Assembly (NCBI RefSeq): GCF_900090045.1
Contig: NW_021638318.1
Coordinates: 1-43,071 of the forward strand
Source of the DNA: Plasmodium malariae
Taxonomy: Eukaryota > Apicomplexa > Aconoidasida > Haemosporida > Plasmodiidae
Length of the DNA: 43,071 nt
Reading direction: 5' to 3'
A program made the position numbers and the translations under genes. Numbering within the stretch: position 1 is the stretch's first letter; the number at the start of each line of letters is the position of its first letter. Below are positions 38,001 to 43,071 of this stretch, piece after piece. The notes under the pieces were generated by a model, which did not search any database, was not told where the DNA came from, and saw only the letters and a program-made list of their open reading frames with translations.

Positions 38001-38575
38001 TTCAAGATTATATTTAAGGGGTCGGGGACTTTTTAATTTATGTACTAATATTTTTTTATATGAATTCAATAAATATAAAATTTCAAATTTGTTTTTATTT
38101 TAAATATAACTATAATATGTTTCTTATATTTAAAGCTTTAACAGATGATAAAATGAATATCTTATACGATATCATGAGTATAAATAAAAATAAATAAAAA
38201 TATTTTACCATTATATATTATTAACTCATGGTATACTATAGTCTTAAATTATTAGTAATCATCATAATCAAATATATTTTCTTACATATAAGAAATACTA
38301 TTAGGATCTGCTAAAATTGTATTATTTAAAAAAATAAAAATGAAAAAAAAGTATTATAAAAAATTCAATTATTAATGTTATTAAAAAATATACAAAAAAA
38401 ATACATACAATAAATATAAAAAGTTATAAACCAAACGTATATCTATCTCTATTTTTTCTTGTTTTTTTAAATTACAAATATTTATTAAAAATCTATATAT
38501 AACTCATTTTGTATGCTTTTTAATAACTTTAAACTAAATCATTTGATAGTGTGTAAAAAATTAAAGAAATGAAGT
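35008..38575. other. Intergenic AT-rich region
   Basis: About 3.6 kb with the shared upstream element at 35791-35806 and a small G-rich island at 38016-38029. The frames at 37049-37252 and 37226-37411 are Phe/Ile/Tyr-rich without motifs. I see no gene. Confidence 0.55.
35791..35806 (-). promoter_or_regulatory. Shared upstream element, copy at the 34.2-35.0 kb pseudogene
   Basis: The plus-strand text ctaaatgaaaattttt lies 784 bp upstream of the former start codon and is identical to 19027-19042. Its role is inferred only from its recurrence at the same distance. Confidence 0.4.
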
Positions 38576-40289
38576 TCAATGTTCTATATTTACTACGCTA
38601 AATCTCCTTCTGTTGGAATTCCTATAAGTACGTTTTATGAATCTCCTTGGTAATCTTTGCGTATTTAATTCAGCGAAATTAGTTCTATATTTTTTTCCTT
38701 TTTCTATTTTTTACCAACGTATGATCCAATGGGAGTAAACTAATTCACAAAACAATTATTTAAAACGTATGAAAGATAATTATATTACAATTATATCATT
38801 TTAAAAATAATTTAAGTATAAATTGAAACATATAATGTATTTAAAATATAAAATGAAATTTAATATTTACTTTAAAATAAAGGAGAAAAACAAAAATTAA
38901 TCCCACAACCAAAGAAATTGACACAGAAGTACGGAAAAAAGCGTTATTTAAAATATTAGATTCTTCATCTATTCCATAATATGTTTTTCCACCTGAAATA
39001 GAAGTAATAGAATATTTTTTATTTTTATTGCTAACAACACATATTCTTGAATATGTGCATAATGTTGACGATTTTTATTGTGCTGACTCTCTTGTTCTTT
39101 CCTTTTCCCTACCTATTTTTAAGTCTTTGGCACTCCATGAAACACCACTCCTCACCGTATAACCTCCACCATCTTTTTTTTTGGCCAAACCAACTTTATG
39201 CGCTTGTTCCATATATTTGCAAAGTCTAACCGTATCCTTGTTTGATGGATTACCAGAACAAATAGGTTTTCCCTTACTAAATTTCCATTTAATTAATTTA
39301 TCTACACCTTCATAGTAATCTGACAATTTGTCTTTTCCATCTACATCGCTATGAACTATCTTGCTCTTATATATTCCTGTTTCAGGAACATTTTCTGAAT
39401 CTGAACCAGATTTTGTTGTCTGAGTTTCTGAAGAATCTATACTATTATTCTGTGATTGTTCATGTATTTCATTTGTACCCCGATTGCTATCTCTCATTGC
39501 AGATGCTTGAACTAAGCCACATGATAAAATTTTTCCGTCATTCTTAATATGACAATTAGTAAAAGAAATGTATCCATAATATCAGATTCAGTATCCTTAG
39601 GATCTAATTTTTTCAATACTTTCAGACTCAGATTTATTTTTTAGTACATCACAACTTCCACCACCATGCTTTTCTAATTCAGATAAAAGTATACTTGGAT
39701 CAAACACATTATCACATTTCAAAAAATAATGCGTACATCCCAACACACTTTTTAAACAGCACTTGGACTGTTTCGTTTTATATAAATCTTTAATATCATT
39801 AAGATATTTTTTATATTTATCAACCTTTATATAATTACAAAATTCTTTAGTTTTTATACTTTCATAATTTTAAAATAATCATATAAATATTTCTGTTTTT
39901 TGTCATTCAATTCATTTAAACTTTTTTCATAAAATAATAATTACAATTATGTATTCTATAAGTTTCGCTAAGAGTAGAACGTAGATTAATAAAAATATCA
40001 GTAACATCTTTTACATAACCTTCTTCTGAATTTGATTTAAACAAATTTTTTATTTCCTTATATACCCAATATTTGAAATGTGAACAACGCTCATCATTTT
40101 TTTTTGAAGAACCCATTTCATATAATGATTTAAAATTGCGTTCAACTTTTTTACAAAGTTTAAAACAAGCACCTTGTCAACACATTTTATATAGTCCGCT
40201 TCTTTACAAATACTGTTACTAATATAATTGTTCTCGGAATTAAATTCTTTATATAGCTCATTTGAAGGTAACTTTTGTAAAATTTCATC
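38576..40289 (-). pseudogene. pir: PIR (Plasmodium interspersed repeat) protein pseudogene
   Basis: The main exon starts after ttttacag at 40289 with DEILQKLPSNELYKEFN. The frame then changes near 40178, 39925 and 39869, and twice near 39610 and 39557. Between changes the text is clearly PIR: FKLCKKVERNFKSLYEMG, ERCSHFKYWVYKEIKNLF, RIHNCNYYF, KCCLKSVLGCTHYFLKCD, VFDPSILLSELEKHGGG. A Ser/Asn-rich spacer (39497-39078) ends in an in-frame TAA at 39077-39075. The same frame continues through NNAFFRTSVSISLVVGLIF, a membrane segment, to a GTAAAT donor at 38870. The last exon (38739-38576) opens FTPIGSYVGKK, the PIR hallmark after the membrane, and shifts frame again before RTNFAELNTQRLPRR and RRRFSVVNIEH. 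The short first exon was not found. PIRs are variant surface or exported antigens of infected red cells. At least seven lesions: a pseudogene, unless homopolymer sequencing errors explain some. Confidence 0.82.
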
Positions 40290-43071
40290 CTGTAAAATTA
40301 ATAAATAACTTGAATAATGTAAATATTTAAATACTTATAAAGAATGACTCATTTTGTTTTATGTGAAAAAATTATTAAAATAAAGTCTCTTATATTATTA
40401 TTTATATAAAAAATTAATATATACATAAAATTTTTCTGTTTCCATATCTGTAATTTCCTTTCAAATTTGCGGCGTAAATACTAAATAAAATAATTAAAAG
40501 TGTGCTTATATAAATATTTATGTATAAATATTAGCAACATTTGTAAAAATGGTATTTTTTTTTTTGAACTTCACTTAACTAGAACTCTACAAATATATAT
40601 TATTTCTTATTGAAAAATATCACTTAAATTATGTAATAGAATACATTATAATTATACTATTTTTATTATATTCATGTTTTTAAATAAAATATAAATAAAA
40701 TTTACCTTAATTCAATGCAATAGTAAACTGAAAAAAATAAGGAATATAGTATAGTACAACTTCAGTTTATATATATTTATATGTATATAGAATAATTTTA
40801 ATCGCATTTTTCTTAGCAGTATATAACATATTTTTTATACAAACTAAAAATCTGTAATGCTGTGTAATATACCAAATTTGCATGTAATTTTTTTCGTATA
40901 AATATATTTGTCCCTGACTAAGTACATAATATAATTATGAAATTTCCTTTTCGTTCAAATAACTATCCAATTATTAATTAATAATAATTACATTAAAGCG
41001 AGATTATTTTTCATATTATAAGGGAAAAAATAATATATACTTGCACCATCATAATTAACCAAGTGAATATTACAAAAATTAAAAATATGTAAATAGGAAA
41101 GGAATATAACAAAAAAGATAAAAAGATTTAACATAAATAAATCGTTTCTCATATGAATGAATAATGCTTATATTATAATAATAATTTCATCATTATTTGA
41201 GAATCCTATTTAAATTGATACAAATTTGTCGTCTCTCTCAGTTTTCACTTTAAGTAGGAAGTAATTATTTTATTTATTATGTAATATTTTTAATTTTCAT
41301 AATGAAAATCTTGATTCGTATCGATGTATTCTTATGTAAATGAAACAAGAAATATTATTTTTTTTAAAACTTTAAAAAAAAAAAAACAAAAATTTTAATT
41401 CTCTTAAGAATAAGAATAATCATATATTTATTTATTCATTATAATGAAAATATTATTTTTTAATATTTAACTAAAAATATATTAATATTACGTGAATACT
41501 AAACATTATATTTGGAATCTTAATTTACGTTATTTAGTTAATTTTTCATAGTTTCTAAAAGTGTAGAAATATAACATTATTATTTTAAAACATTAATGTG
41601 TTTTTTAGTAGTTCCAGTGCCTTTTATACAATTGAATGATAAATGAATTATAAAGAAATTAATTATATCAATAAATTAATAAAATATTCTTTAATATTTT
41701 ACTAAGACTCATGGTATATGCCTTTGAGATAAGACATTTTTAAATATGAATACATAAAAATACGGTAATTTCAAAATAAAGCTATTATTATGTTTAATAG
41801 AAATATTATACTTAAATAAGATGAAACAATTAATACGATTCATATACATTATATATTTGTGGAAGGGATATATTTTCTCTTTGCAAATTATTCTTAAAAA
41901 AAAAGAAATATGTTATTTTATTTTTTTTTTTTTTTGATGCTTATTTTACTGATACATATACTATTCTTTATTTTATTCAAAAAAATATAATGTTTTATTT
42001 TGTTTTTTCATTATTTATTGCTTCCATATTGTAAATAAATATAAATACATAATTTTTTAATGAATTTTATATAAATTAAAATGTTTAAAAATTAATACAT
42101 AATTATACCAAAAATAAAAAAAATAATAATAATATATATACCCTAAAAGAATATTTATGTTTTAATTTCCATTTATTTTATTTACATATTATGTTTTATT
42201 TTTTCTTTAAAATGTCGAGTTAATAATTATGCCGAATGAGCGTCTTACTATTGTCTTTCACGAATTTATAAGAATTTAAATAATAATACTATATTGTACA
42301 TCAAATAATTCTATAAAATAATTTAATTTTTTTGATTGATATATATTTTCTTAAATTATCCTTTAAATTTTTTTTTTATTTTGTAAGTTTATTTACTTTA
42401 TCTTATGGGAATGATCATAATTAACTTTTCATAAATTATATTTATAATAATTAATAATAATATTCATTGTAGAATAATTATTATATATATAATAATTTTA
42501 TAATATTCATTTATTTTTATTTTTTCACTTTAAATAAGTTTTACTTCAGTAAATGAAACGAACAAAACTAATTAATTAATATTTAATTTAAGTTTTACAT
42601 ATACTTTTTTTTTAGTATGTTCTGAATTAAAGCATACTCAGGTGAAAATTTATAATAATAATTTCTTTTTTCTCATAACTATTTTAGTTTTGATGAATTA
42701 TTTTTAAAATTATTTATGTATTTTTTGTAACAACATCATATATTTCTTATATTAAAGATTAAAATATTATATTAATAAAGAAATTATTTTACTAAAGCAC
42801 AAAATTTAATATAATTGCAAAAAATTCGAAATCTTCATATCATATATGCTCTATTATTACTTATGAACGTTTTTTCTGAAATATAACATTTTTAAAAAAT
42901 AAAAGAATTTATTTTATTATCTTCATTTTATGTTCAATTTAAATATATATATTAAAATATTTTTCAGATAAAAAATATTATAATATATTTTTTGATAACA
43001 ATAGAAATAACAGTGATATTTAAAGATTAATGAATATAACATTAATTATAAGTTGTGAAATAGAATATTGT
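40290..43071. other. 5' flank of the pir pseudogene and intergenic DNA
   Basis: About 2.8 kb of AT-rich sequence. It should hold the pir first exon and promoter. The only candidate donor I noticed, TTGAATTAAG followed by GTAAATT on the minus strand near 40706-40722, lacks an ATG in a suitable frame. A T-run lies at 41921-41935. There is no other recognisable gene. Confidence 0.5.
41921..41935 (+). repeat. Poly(T) tract, 15 bases
   Basis: Homopolymer of 15 T in intergenic DNA. Confidence 0.9.

Noticed and set aside
39047..39229. 60-codon plus-strand frame
   Set aside because: Antisense shadow of the pir spacer exon.
1..43071. Telomere repeats, tRNA, rRNA, CRISPR array, transposon or viral genes
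   Set aside because: No GGGTT(T/C)A-type arrays, no cloverleaf-like GC-rich segments, no spaced direct-repeat arrays and no transposase or reverse-transcriptase motifs were seen. Homopolymer and (AT)n tracts are ordinary for this genome type.

Overview
The window looks like subtelomeric DNA of a malaria parasite, most likely Plasmodium malariae or a close relative. It is extremely AT-rich with long non-coding gaps. It carries short two-exon genes (signal-sequence exon, ~125-nt intron, main exon with two membrane segments) with the features of the fam-l/fam-m exported families. It also holds a broken pir gene with the hallmark FTPIGS tail and a decayed STP1-like tail. I see no tRNA, rRNA, CRISPR, phage or bacterial-type element. 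All family names come from recognising motifs by eye, not from a database search.

Left part (1-13,087), genes on the + strand: the last exon of an exported, C-terminally anchored protein (97-708, first exon outside the window); a long gap with one doubtful minus-strand fragment (4,805-5,116); an STP1-like relic (7,625-9,190) followed directly by a fam-l-type relic (9,196-9,689); then an apparently intact fam-m-type gene (12,229-13,087). The 3' flanks of the last two share a diverged ~750-bp repeat (10,576-11,318 and 13,991-14,752), which suggests gene and flank duplicated together.

Right part (17,417-43,071), all genes on the minus strand: a divergent fam-l/m-like gene (17,417-18,255); a fam-m-type pseudogene with a lost splice acceptor and a frameshift (21,815-22,700); an apparently intact fam-l-type gene with a tryptophan-rich loop (26,191-27,175); an orphan terminal exon with a frame slip (30,684-30,921); a fam-like pseudogene that has lost its start codon (34,163-35,007); and a pir pseudogene (38,576-40,289). 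The two halves converge tail to tail across 13.1-17.4 kb.

Five fam copies keep the same plan: an 87-nt, 29-codon first exon, a phase-0 intron of 124-128 nt, and an export-type arginine at residue 51-52. The four minus-strand copies also share a short sequence 770-810 bp upstream of the start codon, and three of their starts are spaced 4,445 and 4,475 bp apart. The window therefore reads as a decaying tandem array of variant exported or surface-protein genes: three intact-looking copies, the rest in various states of decay. I found no clearly new kind of system; the most interesting signals are the shared architecture, the shared upstream element and the graded decay.
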